From Methylobacter sp. (GTDB lineage Bacteria; Pseudomonadota; Gammaproteobacteria; Methylococcales; Methylomonadaceae): 64,000 nt of DNA. The notes beneath the pieces were generated by a model, which worked only from the letters and a program-made list of their open reading frames with translations, was not told the origin of the DNA and ran no database searches. The DNA is taken from contig NZ_JAUXVR010000027.1 of the NCBI RefSeq assembly GCF_030680395.1, positions 84,120-148,119 of the forward strand, written 5' to 3'. Position numbers and translations under genes: made by a program. Positions 28,677 to 35,756 of this stretch are shown piece after piece. Numbering within the stretch: position 1 is the first letter of the stretch; each line of letters opens with the position of its first letter.

Positions 28677-28972
28677 ATGTCAACCATCACGTTCGACACC
28701 CGCGAGTTTATCAAAGAGCAGGCTGAAATTATTACCAAGCTACAAAAGGTGGCGGTAACTTCGACGTTTGAGCAAGCGCGGCATGATTATGATCTCTGAT
28801 AATCTGGCGACTAATCAATCGCTTGATAAGTCGACTTCGGGAGGCTGAATTAAAAAGCGAGGTTAAGTTTGCTGAAACCAAAAGCGAACTTATCCGCTGG
28901 ATTGTCAGTGTCGGCCTGTTACAAACTGCGCTAATTACAGCGTTGTTGATTAAATTGAGCGCGGTTGTTTAA
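28677..28972 (+). pseudogene. Decayed DUF1640 (CCDC90-like coiled-coil) gene
   Basis: From ATG 28677 the reading frame gives 40 residues (MSTITFDTREFIKEQAE ... TFEQARHDYDL) typical of the start of DUF1640 coiled-coil proteins, then stops at 28797. Similarity continues in the second frame (DNLATNQSLDK) and then in the third (EAELKSEVKF ... ELIRWIVSVGLLQTALITAL), ending with the usual C-terminal membrane helix and a stop at 28970-28972. Two frameshifts thus break an otherwise complete small gene. A second relic of the same family lies at 32557. Confidence 0.75.
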
Positions 28973-29009
28973 TCTGAAATATCAAGTGTCCAGCTCTTGT
29001 TTAAAGCCC

Positions 29010-29036
29010 CGTAGGGTACGCGATGCGTACCCTACG
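29010..29036. repeat. Hairpin repeat (GTAGGGTACGC family), copy 1
   Basis: A perfect 12-base-pair stem, CGTAGGGTACGC with GCGTACCCTACG around a GAT loop. A near-identical copy lies at 29288-29316, indicating a mobile or dispersed palindromic element. Confidence 0.85.
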
Positions 29037-29050
29037 GCTTAGCTGCGTCC

Positions 29051-29112
29051 CAGAATCCCTGAAATAGAAAATTCAGCGCCGCAGTCATTTCAAATTGCCC
29101 GGATGCAAGTGA
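29051..29112. repeat. 62-bp duplicated segment, copy 1
   Basis: This segment matches 29366-29427 at all but about seven of 62 positions. Read on the minus strand it encodes QFEMTAALNFLFQGF; the copy encodes QFEMTAALDFLFQGF. Most differences are silent or conservative, so the segment may descend from the 3' end of a protein gene. No complete gene is seen upstream of this copy. Confidence 0.75.
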
Positions 29113-29287
29113 TACGATTGGCGTTTTCAGTAAGCGAAGCGGCACGGCTGCTAGCTTGGGTGGGCTACCCATTTAAGCCGGGACAGTTTTAAGGTGGTGG
29201 CCGGGAATGTCAAGCCCCCGCTTGGCGAGTGTCTGCAATTATGAACATTGCCGAGCTGGGGTTCGGCGTTCCCGGTTATTTGTAGCC

Positions 29288-29316
29288 CGGTAGGGTACGC
29301 ATCGCGTACCCTACCG
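29288..29316. repeat. Hairpin repeat (GTAGGGTACGC family), copy 2
   Basis: A perfect 13-base-pair stem, CGGTAGGGTACGC with its complement around an ATC loop. It matches the element at 29010 apart from the outermost bases and the loop. Confidence 0.85.
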
Positions 29317-29365
29317 CTGATAGGTGTTAGGGGTCAAAAAGTCCATTGCTCCATTTTTATTTTCT

Positions 29366-29427
29366 CAGAATCCCTGAAACAGAAAATCCAGCGCCGCAGT
29401 CATTTCAAACTGACTGGGTGCAAGCGA
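29366..29427. repeat. 62-bp duplicated segment, copy 2
   Basis: This is the second copy of the segment at 29051. On the minus strand it is in frame with the Sel1-repeat gene that stops at 29449. Reading through that TGA would add 27 residues ending in QFEMTAALDFLFQGF. Confidence 0.75.
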
Positions 29428-29448
29428 TATATGCACCCCCGCAGGCTT

Positions 29449-29907
29449 TCAAGTCAGGCGTATCGACTGAATCTGCGCAAGCGCTATTGGATGACCCAAC
29501 GAAGCCGCTTTGGCAATCCACATAATGGCCAGATTATCGTCTTTAGGTAAGCCATTGCCCTCCAAATAACAACAGCCCAGCAAGTGCATCGCATCGCTAA
29601 CCTGCTGCTTGGCCGCCAGTTCGAGCCAATAAACGGCGCTTTTGGGCTTGTTTTGTTCCAAAAAAAGCAACGCCAAATCATTTTGCGCTTTTGCATCCCC
29701 GGCGTCGGCGCTTTTGATCAGCTCAATATCATTAGGATTAAGGGGGATGCAAATGTCGTGTTTGATCGAATCGAAACAGATCATGGTTTTGTAATAAGCC
29801 TCATTATCGGCGGCGCACTGTAATGTGCCATCGGCAAGGCGGCGTCTTAGGGTGCGCTCGCTCCATTCGGTTAGCGTAGTGGCTGCTTGAAGGCTGAGGT
29901 GTTGCAT
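29449..29907 (-). CDS. Sel1-like repeat protein
   Basis: The protein is 152 residues from ATG 29907, the start that gives MQHLSLQAATTLTEWSERTLRRRLADG; an upstream start at 29937 is less likely. Its first part looks like a helix-turn-helix or helical domain (TLTEWSERTLRRRLAD). The second part has two Sel1-type repeats (DAKAQNDLALLFLEQNKPKSAVYWLELAAKQQ and SDAMHLLGCCYLEGNGLPKDDNLAIMWIAKAA). Such proteins usually mediate protein contacts; no partner is evident. The stop at 29449-29451 is followed in frame by 27 more sense codons before the next stop, and that tail is duplicated at 29051, so the present stop may be recent. Confidence 0.75.
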   Translation of the reverse strand: MQHLSLQAATTLTEWSERTLRRRLADGTLQCAADNEAYYKTMICFDSIKHDICIPLNPNDIELIKSADAGDAKAQNDLALLFLEQNKPKSAVYWLELAAKQQVSDAMHLLGCCYLEGNGLPKDDNLAIMWIAKAASLGHPIALAQIQSIRLT

Positions 29908-30033
29908 GTGGCATTCCGTGGGTTCAAATGAGCGCAATGGGTTTGGCAGGGCTTTTGAAGCAGCATTTTATCATGGCAGGGCTTTTTGGCAGGCATTTCT
30001 ATTGCGGCAGATTTTTCGATCAGTGTGTAGACC

Positions 30034-30053
30034 GGGTTACGCTACGCTAACCC
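30034..30053. repeat. Hairpin repeat upstream of the pilin gene
   Basis: GGGTTA-CGCTACGC-TAACCC, a perfect six-base stem whose core is itself partly palindromic. It resembles the element that overlaps the mreC start. It lies about 100 bases before the pilin ATG. Confidence 0.7.
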
Positions 30054-30150
30054 AGCCTACATGGCTGCTCTGGGAATAGATCGACTATTTGGCATGGCTC
30101 CTGCTTATATCTTTTTGTAGTTTGTTTTTAACTTAAAAGAGAATTTACCC

Positions 30151-30594
30151 ATGAACGCATTATCTATGAAAAAAACACAACAAGGTTTCACCTTAATCGA
30201 ATTGATGATCGTGGTCGCGATCATCGGTATTTTGGCGTCGATTGCGTTGCCAGCCTATTCACAATATACTAAAAAAGCTCGCTATACAGAAATTGTTATG
30301 GCTGCAACTGCGCCAAAATCTGCTGTCGAGCTTTGCGTCCAAACACAAGCCATTGCTGGCGTAGCTATTACTGGTTGTGGAGGCGGTTCCAATGGAGTGC
30401 CGGCTGACTTAACAGTCTTAGGTAATATTAATAGTGTTACAACAGCTGACAATGGCACAATTACAGTATCTCCTACTGCAGCCAACGGATTTGCAACTAC
30501 TGATACATATATTCTGATACCAACAGCGGACGCTAATAGTAAGGTAACTTGGTCGGATGCTACCAGTGTCTGTAAGACTGCTGGTTTTTGCTAA
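30151..30594 (+). CDS. pilA: Type IV major pilin-like protein
   Basis: The 147-residue prepilin has a class III signal: a short basic leader ([12 protein letters not shown]), the G|F cleavage site, then [24 protein letters not shown] with Glu5. Two cysteines near the C-terminus (Cys in VSKTAGFC region and TGCGG) may form the D-loop disulfide. The AAGAGAA ribosome-binding site supports the ATG at 30151, with 30166 an alternative. It is followed by a terminator and then a GT-C/TPR membrane protein, a common place for a pilin-modifying enzyme. No other pil genes are nearby, so its assembly machine must lie elsewhere. Confidence 0.92.
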   Translation: MNALSMKKTQQGFTLIELMIVVAIIGILASIALPAYSQYTKKARYTEIVMAATAPKSAVELCVQTQAIAGVAITGCGGGSNGVPADLTVLGNINSVTTADNGTITVSPTAANGFATTDTYILIPTADANSKVTWSDATSVCKTAGFC

Positions 30595-30639
30595 TAACTG
30601 GCTAGGTTGGGTTTCGTAACCCAGCAATAAACGCCGATA

Positions 30640-30673
30640 AACCGTCTCAGGCAAAACCTTGGGCGGTTTTTTT
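30640..30673 (+). terminator. Rho-independent terminator of the pilin gene
   Basis: AACCGTCTCAGG pairs with CCTTGGGCGGTT (with a few G-U or mismatched positions) around CAAAA and runs into seven Ts. It lies about 45 bases past the pilin stop. Confidence 0.85.
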
Positions 30674-30833
30674 ATGCGCGTCCGTTCAGTGGTTTTATTG
30701 TGTGCCCGAGGGTTGTTGTGATCTTTAGTTATATAGGCGAACCCTATTGCCTAAGCGTTGCCAGCCATCTCGTCGCGCTTCATAATTTTTACAGTTTAGG
30801 CGCTAATGCACAGGATTGAAACAAGGTAACATC

Positions 30834-32486
30834 ATGAGAACTGTTCTTTCCTTACTGGCTTTATGTTTGCCGGTCACCCTCCTTTATGGGCAATTTTTCT
30901 GGAATCCCGTCGTCTTTGATGATATCTATTTTTTCGATGGCTCAATACACGAGCAATATCTAGGCAAGTTATTCAGTTTTGATTTGCGCTGGTTGCCTTA
31001 TGCTACTTTGGAATGGACTCATGCGCTGTTCGGCTTGGATCTGATCGGGTTCCGCCTGGGTAACTTGGCGCTGCATCTTGCCACGATCATCACGCTGTTT
31101 CTATTTTTGCGCCGACTGTTTGAACGGGTTCTCCCCGATAGTGGCACGACCCTGTCGCCATACTGGTTAGCCTTTTTTGGCGCATTGATTTTTGCATTGC
31201 ATCCTGCCTCGGTCTATGCGGCTGCCTATTTAGTCCAGCGTTCCACACTGATGGCGACATTGTTCGCCTTGCTAACCTGGCGTCTGTTTTTGGAAGGTTT
31301 GATTAGGGATAACCGCCGTTGGTTGCTGGCGTCCGCAGTCACCTATTTTTTGGCGGTGTTCTCGAAAGAACATGCCATCATGACGCCTGCAGTAACGATA
31401 GCTCTGCTTTTGTTGGTCGACAATCAGCCTCTCCGGCAACGATTGACGTTTATTGGGCCAGTTTTCGTACTCTATGGATTGATTGGCGGATTTGTCGTTC
31501 TTCAGATCAAATCACGACATGTTTTGGGGCAGGCTTATGAACCCATAGCTGCAAATTATATATCTTTACTGGGTCCCGACTTCAATGCACATCTGGCCTA
31601 TCCTTTATCGATACTGACACAGTGCTTCCTGTTTTTTAAATATCTGTGGGTTTGGATTGCGCCGCATCTCGCAGGAATGTCTGTTGATATGCCTCAAGTT
31701 TTTGCCAGGAGCCTGTGGTCTTGGCCGGAGACTGCTGGTTTGATCGGCTTTATAGCTTATCCGATTATTGCAATTCGCCTGCTGCTGCAAAGAGGGTTAA
31801 TAGGCTTGCTGGGCTTCGCCTTGCTTTGCCCGTGGCTGTTGTTTGCGACCGAGCTTTCAACTATCAGAATTCAGGAATCTTTTGTACTTTATCGCAGCTA
31901 TCTGTGGATGCCTGGCGCTTTCGCGGCCTTACCTTTTTTGTGCCAAAAGTTGAGCGCAAAACAGGCGGCTATCACATTGAGCTGTGTTGCAGTATTCATG
32001 ATGCCTTTATCATGGCTACGCCTGACCACTTTTTCTCATCCGCTGCTGCTATGGGATGATGCAGCCTTGACGATAGAGAGTACTGAAGATATACGCTTGG
32101 GTATTGATAGAATTTTATACAATCGAGGCACAGAGTTAGTCAAGGCGAAACAATATCCCGAAGCGATCGAGGATTTAAGCAGAGTGATCAAGCTAAAAGG
32201 CTACTATGAAGGCTATGCTTATCAAAATCGCGGCTCAGCCTATTTGGAAAGTGGGCAATATCTCCTGGCTCTAAACGACATTAACAAAGCCATAGAATCG
32301 CTACCAACAAATAAAACAAAGCTTTATTTGGGTAAAGCGCGTGCCTTGGATGGGCTTAATGATTCGACTGCTGCTATGCAAGTCTATAAACAAGCTTGTT
32401 TACTGGGAGTGCCAGTCGCCTGTCAAAAAACGGGACAATCCGTGGCTCCGGTCAAGTCAATGACCGAATTCCTCCTGAGTCCATAG
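30834..32486 (+). CDS. Polytopic GT-C-type membrane protein with C-terminal TPR, candidate pilin glycosyltransferase
   Basis: From ATG 30834 (AAGG ribosome-binding site 8 bases upstream) the protein is 550 residues. About ten membrane helices fill the first 400. An acidic FDD motif at residues 28-30 in the first outer loop, followed by LPYATLEWTHALFGLDLIGFRLGNLALHL and HPASVYAAAYLVQRSTLMATLFALL, is the layout of TMTC-like/GT-C glycosyltransferases that use lipid-linked sugars. The last 120 residues contain TPR repeats (YPEAIEDLSRVIKLKG, QYLLALNDINKAIESLP). Several bacteria encode pilin O-glycosylation enzymes next to the pilin gene, so that role is a fair guess here, but similarity to a proven enzyme is not visible. 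Confidence 0.65.
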   Translation: MRTVLSLLALCLPVTLLYGQFFWNPVVFDDIYFFDGSIHEQYLGKLFSFDLRWLPYATLEWTHALFGLDLIGFRLGNLALHLATIITLFLFLRRLFERVLPDSGTTLSPYWLAFFGALIFALHPASVYAAAYLVQRSTLMATLFALLTWRLFLEGLIRDNRRWLLASAVTYFLAVFSKEHAIMTPAVTIALLLLVDNQPLRQRLTFIGPVFVLYGLIGGFVVLQIKSRHVLGQAYEPIAANYISLLGPDFNAHLAYPLSILTQCFLFFKYLWVWIAPHLAGMSVDMPQVFARSLWSWPETAGLIGFIAYPIIAIRLLLQRGLIGLLGFALLCPWLLFATELSTIRIQESFVLYRSYLWMPGAFAALPFLCQKLSAKQAAITLSCVAVFMMPLSWLRLTTFSHPLLLWDDAALTIESTEDIRLGIDRILYNRGTELVKAKQYPEAIEDLSRVIKLKGYYEGYAYQNRGSAYLESGQYLLALNDINKAIESLPTNKTKLYLGKARALDGLNDSTAAMQVYKQACLLGVPVACQKTGQSVAPVKSMTEFLLSP

Positions 32487-32556
32487 TGCGCCTGAAAGCG
32501 GTTCTTTTTGTCCAAGCGCTAAGCTGCCAGACATATTGAACTTGATGGTCAGAGTC

Positions 32557-32848
32557 ATGGGAGCAATTACATTTGATACATTAAGATTTGCCGATAAATC
32601 AAAATCTGCCAGGTTACTTCCTGAACATGCAGAAGCTGAAGCATTGGCCGATAGATTTGAGGTTAATTTTAAGGAAGTTGAGGCCAATGATTACATTAAA
32701 CGTCTTGAAGAGAAGTCTGTGAATGGATTGATGGTAAATTTATTCAACTTGAACAACGCATGACTATTAAATTGGGATATTGATGGTAGTAGCTGTTAGC
32801 GCTGTTAGCGCTGTTAGCGCTGTTGCGGCTTTGGTTAAATTATTGTAG
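32557..32848 (+). pseudogene. Degraded DUF1640 coiled-coil gene with 9-bp tandem expansion
   Basis: ATG 32557 opens MGAITFDTLRFADKSKSARLLPEHAEAEALADRFEVNFKEVE, a clear DUF1640/CCDC90 N-terminus, but the frame then drifts and stops at 32761-32763. The expected C-terminal membrane helix reappears in another frame (VVAVSAVSAVSAVAALVKLL, stop 32846-32848). The middle coiled coil is largely lost. The 68-residue remnant could still be translated, but it would lack the membrane anchor. Confidence 0.65.
32792..32827 (+). repeat. Tandem 9-bp repeat GCTGTTAGC
   Basis: Three exact copies of GCTGTTAGC (32792-32818) and a fourth partial copy GCTGTTGCG. It lies in the remnant membrane-helix region of the DUF1640 relic and encodes repeated Ala-Val-Ser. 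Slippage is the likely origin. Confidence 0.9.
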
Positions 32849-32910
32849 CTGAATAAGCGGGGTAGGGTGGGCAGTGCTTTCTGCCCACGCGATTAATCGC
32901 ACCCAATACA

Positions 32911-32946
32911 AACCATCCAATCTTTTGCGGGGTTGGGTGGTTTTTT
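32911..32946 (+). terminator. Probable rho-independent terminator
   Basis: AACCATCCAA (32911-32920) pairs with TTGGGTGGTT (32933-32942; one G-U) and is followed by a short T-run. It would stop plus-strand transcripts from the DUF1640 relic before the convergent IMPase-family gene. Confidence 0.65.
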
Positions 32947-32993
32947 GTTTGTACTCTTGGGGCTTCTAATCGCGTAATGGCATCAGTCGCGAA

Positions 32994-33758
32994 TTACATG
33001 AGCGGAAGTATCTGGTTAAGAATCTTCCCGTTGGTTGCCAGGATCTGCTTTGGAAAGAGTCCTTTATTGCCTTGAAAGTCGGTAACCGTGGCTCCCGCTT
33101 CTTCGGCAATCAATGCCCCGGCAGCAACGTCATACAGGTTTAACTCCTGTTCCCAAAAAGCATCGACTTGGCCGTCTGCCACCAGGCATAGATCGATTGC
33201 TGCCGATCCAAAACGGCGTTGTCCGGTTGTTATCTCGGCGATCCTGCAAAACCGTTGCAGGTTGTTTTCTTTTAAGTAGGAACGCAAGCAGGCGAATCCG
33301 GTTGCGACCATTGCGTCGGAAAGATTGCTTTCATTGGATACGGAAATGGGTTGGCCGTTTTTCCAGGCCCCCTTGCCCTTTTCGGCTGCATAGTAATCAT
33401 CCAATGCGGGCGCGTAGACAGCGCCGAATATGAGTTCTTGATCAATCTCCAGTGCGACACTGATACCCCAAAAATACTGGCCTCTTGAAAATGAGTGGGT
33501 TCCATCAATCGGATCGACGATCCAGCGGCTGGATTGATTGGCGCTTTGCCCGCTTTCCTCTCCCCAAAAACCGAATTGCGGATAATGTTTGGCAAGGGCT
33601 TCTTGTAGAAAAGCTTCAACCGCCACGTCGGCATCGGTGACTAAGTCGCGGGGGCTTTTTTTGATCACTTCTAAATTTTTCAGGTCTTTAAAATGAGTCA
33701 TGGCAATCGATCCGGCTTCACGGATCACCTTTTCAAGAGCGGCAAGCGAAATGGGCAT
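32994..33758 (-). CDS. Inositol monophosphatase family protein (SuhB/IMPase-like)
   Basis: The 254-residue protein has the IMPase metal motifs: GEE in FWGEESGQ, WIVDPIDGTHSF (DPxDGT) and the C-terminal LNLYDVAAGALIAEEAGATVTD, where the usual W-D is Y-D. FGSAAIDLC is also typical. Family members hydrolyse inositol phosphates, histidinol phosphate, PAP or fructose bisphosphate, and these features do not separate them. SuhB in E. coli also acts in rRNA antitermination. In a RuMP organism a sugar bisphosphatase role is conceivable. The gene stands alone, and no gene is seen in 33759-34141 apart from a hairpin. Confidence 0.85.
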   Translation of the reverse strand: MPISLAALEKVIREAGSIAMTHFKDLKNLEVIKKSPRDLVTDADVAVEAFLQEALAKHYPQFGFWGEESGQSANQSSRWIVDPIDGTHSFSRGQYFWGISVALEIDQELIFGAVYAPALDDYYAAEKGKGAWKNGQPISVSNESNLSDAMVATGFACLRSYLKENNLQRFCRIAEITTGQRRFGSAAIDLCLVADGQVDAFWEQELNLYDVAAGALIAEEAGATVTDFQGNKGLFPKQILATNGKILNQILPLM

Positions 33759-34030
33759 TTATAGTAACCTTATAAGTAGGAGGGTGAGGGTGACGTTCGA
33801 TAGAGTCAAGTACGTAACCTGTGTTCAATGTAAAGTCCGATTAGTTTTGCGTGCCAAAAGAATCAATCTTCTAAAATCAGGCGGTTCGGGATGCTGTGAT
33901 TAGGAGATGAAAAGCTTAAGTGTAATGCGCTGTTATTTTGCGCGAACCATATCTTTTGCCGATAACTTTTTCAAGGTATATATTAATTAGTTATATATTT
34001 CAATTAGATATAAAAAATTCATCATTCTTA

Positions 34031-34060
34031 CAAGAAAACTTTATACACAAGGTTTTCTTG
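34031..34060 (-). terminator. Stem-loop downstream of the lexA operon
   Basis: CAAGAAAAC (34031-34039) pairs perfectly with GTTTTCTTG (34052-34060). It lies about 80 bases past the stop of the small membrane-peptide gene on the minus strand. A T-rich stretch follows only some 15 bases later, so it is a possible rather than clear terminator. The rest of 33759-34141 is AT-rich and holds no gene that I can support. Confidence 0.45.
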
Positions 34061-34141
34061 AGAAGCATTATATCCTCATGAAGTCGATTCTCCCCAAGGT
34101 CGGTTGTTCTTATATCAATTAGTTAGCAGGTTAATACGGCC

Positions 34142-34294
34142 TTATATACGAATAAGAAAAATAATGATGACTACAAATAATAGGGATGTTGCAAATTCCT
34201 CCAGTCGTTCGGCGAACGGCAGTTTGCCGTCTCCCATAATTATTTCAACTCGATTGGTCACTTGGTCGCGCATGTGTATCCGTTGTTGTGACAT
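34142..34294 (-). CDS. 50-residue membrane peptide encoded directly behind lexA
   Basis: ATG 34294 is preceded by a strong AGGAG site (34301-34305) that overlaps the lexA stop codon, leaving nine bases between lexA and this start. The peptide begins MSQQRIHMRDQVTNRVEII and is hydrophilic up to about residue 35, with an FAERLEEFATS stretch. It ends in a hydrophobic helix LLFVVIIIFLI followed by Arg-Ile. That is the shape of a single-span small inner-membrane protein. Genes behind lexA in other bacteria often encode SOS-controlled division inhibitors (SulA in pseudomonads and relatives), and small membrane inhibitors such as SidA in Caulobacter are known. This peptide is not similar to SulA. 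A role in SOS-induced division arrest or membrane stress is therefore inferred from position alone. Confidence 0.72.
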   Translation of the reverse strand: MSQQRIHMRDQVTNRVEIIMGDGKLPFAERLEEFATSLLFVVIIIFLIRI

Positions 34295-34303
34295 GATTTT
34301 CTC

Positions 34304-34939
34304 CTAATAATTTTTAATATAACTACGCATCTGTCCCACTAATACGCCTTGAATTTCTACTTGTTCCGGGTTGTAGTGCATAGCTTCCATTGTCGAATTG
34401 GCTGGGATAAGTAATGTTTCGTGCGGGTATTGCTCAATAAATTTCAACGTGGCTTCGGCTTTATTGATCAAAGCCACTACAATTTCGCCATTACGGGCAT
34501 GGCAGCGTTGTTCGATAATCACCCAGTCGCCATCGTAAATGCCTTGTTCAAGCATGGAATTGCCTTTTACCTTAAGAACGTAGCAGGGATTTTGTGTTTT
34601 CAGCTGTTCAGGGATGGCCATATAGGTAATGTTCTCGACGGCTTCGATGGGTTTTCCGGCGGCAATAAATCCGACAAAAGGCAGTGCGCTTTGATCATCG
34701 CAATGGCCGATCATTTCTTTGGCGTATTCTGTCAGGCGAATGCCGCGCTGTTTGCGTTCAGGCGCTTCGATCAGGTTTTCTTTGATCAAAGCCTTGATGT
34801 GATTATGTAAGGAACCGCGAGACTTTAAGCCCATGCCCGCACAAAGCTCTTCCAGCGTGGGAGGGTGAGGAAATTTGTCCTGATTTTGTAATAAGAAATC
34901 GAAAATCTCCTGCTGTTTTCTGGTGAGTGATTTAGTCAT
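34304..34939 (-). CDS. lexA: LexA-type SOS repressor, divergent DNA-binding domain
   Basis: The 211-residue protein has a winged-helix N-terminus (LTRKQQEIFDFLLQ ... PTLEELCAGMGLKSRGSLHNHIKALIKENLI) and an S24 autoprotease domain. The cleavage site Ala-Gly is in FVGFIAAGKPIE, the catalytic serine in VKGNSMLEQGIYDGDWV and the catalytic lysine in ALINKAEATLKF. The recognition helix SRGSLHNHIKAL differs from the SPNAAEEHLKAL type of enterobacterial LexA and is closer to the SKSGIHRLITAL type of alphaproteobacteria. The promoter carries matching direct-repeat boxes. It is followed by a coupled small membrane-peptide gene. Confidence 0.93.
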   Translation of the reverse strand: MTKSLTRKQQEIFDFLLQNQDKFPHPPTLEELCAGMGLKSRGSLHNHIKALIKENLIEAPERKQRGIRLTEYAKEMIGHCDDQSALPFVGFIAAGKPIEAVENITYMAIPEQLKTQNPCYVLKVKGNSMLEQGIYDGDWVIIEQRCHARNGEIVVALINKAEATLKFIEQYPHETLLIPANSTMEAMHYNPEQVEIQGVLVGQMRSYIKNY

Positions 34940-34944
34940 AATCC

Positions 34945-34959
34945 GTTCTCTATTTGTTT
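34945..34959. promoter_or_regulatory. Candidate LexA operator, proximal (GTTC-N7-GTTT)
   Basis: GTTCTCTATTTGTTT on the plus strand, six bases upstream of the lexA start codon. It is one base off the direct repeat GTTC-N7-GTTC. Its position over the ribosome-binding region or transcription start suits autorepression. Confidence 0.45.
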
Positions 34960-34977
34960 TTTAAAAATATAACATAA

Positions 34978-34992
34978 GAACGAATAAAGAAC
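34978..34992. promoter_or_regulatory. Candidate LexA operator, distal (exact GTTC-N7-GTTC)
   Basis: Read on the minus strand (the lexA direction) this is GTTCTTTATTCGTTC, an exact GTTC-N7-GTTC direct repeat, 39 bases upstream of the lexA start codon. That is the well-known alphaproteobacterial SOS box. No enterobacterial CTGT-N8-ACAG palindrome is seen here. Confidence 0.6.
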
Positions 34993-35108
34993 AATTGGAA
35001 AGTTAAAGTTATTTTTAACTTATACTTATGGGGTGCTGCTTGGAGTATGATTCGTTAACCGGGTGAATTACAACATCACCCTAATTACTTTTTGAATAGG
35101 AGGATGCC

Positions 35109-35756
35109 ATGCAACTCGTTCCTGCATTATTACCCAGCCTGATTCAGGCAATAGATTACGCAGTCGAGACAAATGCAGAGGAAGTGACGGCTCTGGATCA
35201 AGCTATCGGCGACGGCGATCATGTGACAAATCTGCAACGCGGCATTAAAGCGCTGATAGCTCAAAGTGACGAATTGGCGCGGCTTGATTGGGTGGCAGCT
35301 TGGCAGAAGATCGGCATGACCTTGATGACGGCAGTGGGTGGTGCATCAGGCTCTTTATACGGTACCTTGTTTGTTGCAATGAGCAAAGCTGCTCGCGATC
35401 GGTCTCTGGATCTACAATCTTTTGCCGAGGTTTTTACCAGCGGTGTGGATGCAGTAAAACAGCGAGGCAAGGCTGATGCGGGTGAAAAAACTATGCTGGA
35501 TGTGCTGATTCCGGTGGCGGCAAGCTTGCGGCAGGCGGCAGCGGATTCGGTTGCGTTGCCCGTGGCATTGGAAAATGTCGCGCGGGCGGCAATCGCGGGC
35601 ATGGAATCTACCCGAGACATGTTGGCTACCAAGGGGCGCGCTTCTTTTCTGGAGGAGCGCAGCCGGGGACATATTGATGCGGGCGCTAAAACCAGTCAGT
35701 TAATGATTTGTGCGCTGGTCGGCGTGTTGACGGAGAATTTAACAACCCCATCGTAA
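35109..35756 (+). CDS. dhaL: Dihydroxyacetone kinase subunit DhaL
   Basis: The 215-residue protein is the all-helical nucleotide-binding subunit. It shows the Mg-ADP site aspartates in DQAIGDGDHVTNLQRG, then GGASGSLYGTLF and ADAGEKTMLDVLIP, and SxGxIDAGAKTSQL at the C-terminus. An AGGAGG ribosome-binding site precedes the ATG. Its partner DhaK is on the opposite strand and the two genes overlap tail to tail by 18 bases, not in an operon as usual. No DhaM or EI-like phosphocarrier is in the window, so whether the kinase uses ATP or a phosphotransferase system cannot be read here. Confidence 0.92.
   Translation: MQLVPALLPSLIQAIDYAVETNAEEVTALDQAIGDGDHVTNLQRGIKALIAQSDELARLDWVAAWQKIGMTLMTAVGGASGSLYGTLFVAMSKAARDRSLDLQSFAEVFTSGVDAVKQRGKADAGEKTMLDVLIPVAASLRQAAADSVALPVALENVARAAIAGMESTRDMLATKGRASFLEERSRGHIDAGAKTSQLMICALVGVLTENLTTPS

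Noticed and set aside
34104..34307. A 67-residue plus-strand frame beside lexA
   Set aside because: It is the antisense of the small membrane-peptide gene, which has the ribosome-binding site and operon position.
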